Of a DNA stretch of 64,000 nucleotides, positions 63,631 through 64,000 are shown piece after piece; positions within the stretch are counted from its first letter, which is position 1; each line of letters opens with the position of its first letter. The stretch comes from Candidatus Korarchaeum sp. (GTDB lineage: Archaea > Korarchaeota > Korarchaeia > Korarchaeales > Korarchaeaceae), in NCBI GenBank assembly GCA_020833055.1, contig JAJHQZ010000001.1, positions 1 through 64,000 of the forward strand, read 5' to 3'. The notes beneath the pieces are model-generated. The model made no database searches. It was not told the DNA's origin and saw nothing but the letters and a program-made list of their open reading frames with translations. The position numbers were made by a program, and so were the translations under genes.

Positions 63631-64000
63631 ATGGGGTTCGAGATAGAGGAAGCCCCTGCTGAGGAATATTCATTCAAGGACTACATCCTCCAACCAGCGA
63701 TATTATCCAATAGGATCTTCTCAGCAATTATATCATCTCCCAAACTAAAGTATTGGCTACTAGCTACGATAATAAGCTCTCCTTTCCAAGCATTGGGCAG
63801 CTGGTCAATAATGAGCAAGCTCCTCATAGAGATAAGGGCGTCCGAGGAGCTCCCGGCTGAGACAGTGCAGCTCATGAGGAGCATTATGGATCTAATGCTG
63901 AGGAACCCGCTAATTATTCTCATAGATTCTCTCATCGGCGAGTTACTAGCTGGGATATTCTCAGGAATCGTAATATTCCTAATGGCGAGATTGTTCGTGG
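63631..64000 (+). CDS. Membrane protein, incomplete at window end (Yip1-like?)
   Basis: The frame from ATG 63631 (after GAGGAGGGT) stays open to the window end, at least 123 residues. It begins MGFEIEEAPAEEYSFKDYIL and contains hydrophobic helices near YWLLATIISSPFQALGSW, NPLIILIDSLIGELLAG and IFSGIVIFLMARLFV. The acidic N-terminus and helix layout recall Yip1-domain proteins, but this is a weak resemblance from a partial sequence. Confidence 0.55.
   Translation, partial: MGFEIEEAPAEEYSFKDYILQPAILSNRIFSAIISSPKLKYWLLATIISSPFQALGSWSIMSKLLIEIRASEELPAETVQLMRSIMDLMLRNPLIILIDSLIGELLAGIFSGIVIFLMARLFV

Overview
The window comes from a hyperthermophile-like archaeon. It has archaeal-type rRNAs with bulge-helix-bulge processing stems, and archaeal/eukaryal information proteins: L31e, L39e, S19e, aIF6, prefoldin, Nep1, RNase P Rpp21, RpoK, Alba, a thermosome, class I LysRS, RPA and XPF. 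It also has an A-type ATP synthase, an intron-containing tRNA-Met and many short-leader TATA promoters. A crenactin-like actin next to this mix points to the TACK group. Korarchaeota (Korarchaeum-like) is my best guess from gene content, not a tested assignment.

Layout. 1-750: a small CRISPR array without cas genes, its leader, and a two-repeat relic. 866-940: tRNA-Arg. 992-5642 (minus): 23S and 16S rRNA with processing stems, no spacer tRNA and no 5S; the promoter is near 5845. 6003-11097 (minus): argF, then a translation/targeting cluster (ftsY, pfdA, aif6, rpl31e, rpl39e, PDCD5, rps19e, rnp4, nep1). 11149-11222: tRNA-Gly. 11322-18861: a type IV pilus-like surface/secretion locus (repeat adhesin, secretion ATPase, single GspF-like membrane protein, and a run of tiny membrane-anchored proteins). 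18865-23283 (minus): coiled-coil protein, lysS, alba, rpoK, thermosome. 23428-28530: Lhr-type helicase, hexulose-phosphate synthase, an IS200/IS605-like relic, and a UDP-GlcNAc 2-epimerase with an extra C-terminal domain. 28590-37517: A-type ATP synthase, split into I-K on plus and F-H-E-A-B-D-C on minus. 37579-63406: tRNA-Leu, CYTH protein, MTA/SAH deaminase, gluzincin peptidase, porDAB, agmatinase, an ECF-like membrane protein, HflX, UbiD-family decarboxylase, AsnRS, XPF, RPA, RtcA, Ogt, crenactin, DUF72, Clp1-type kinase, glycerate kinase, TRAM protein, TrmB regulator, two small unknowns, tRNA-Pro, a small protein plus PIN toxin, two ArsB/NhaD-type transporters and tRNA-Met. 63631-64000: the start of a membrane protein that runs off the window.

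Most genes sit in tight operons with ATGA/TAATG overlaps, and most convergent pairs overlap at their 3' ends. The strongest candidate for an undescribed system is the 7.5 kb locus at 11322-18861. It pairs a complete assembly motor with several very short pilin-like proteins that share an N-terminal motif but lack a recognisable prepilin leader.
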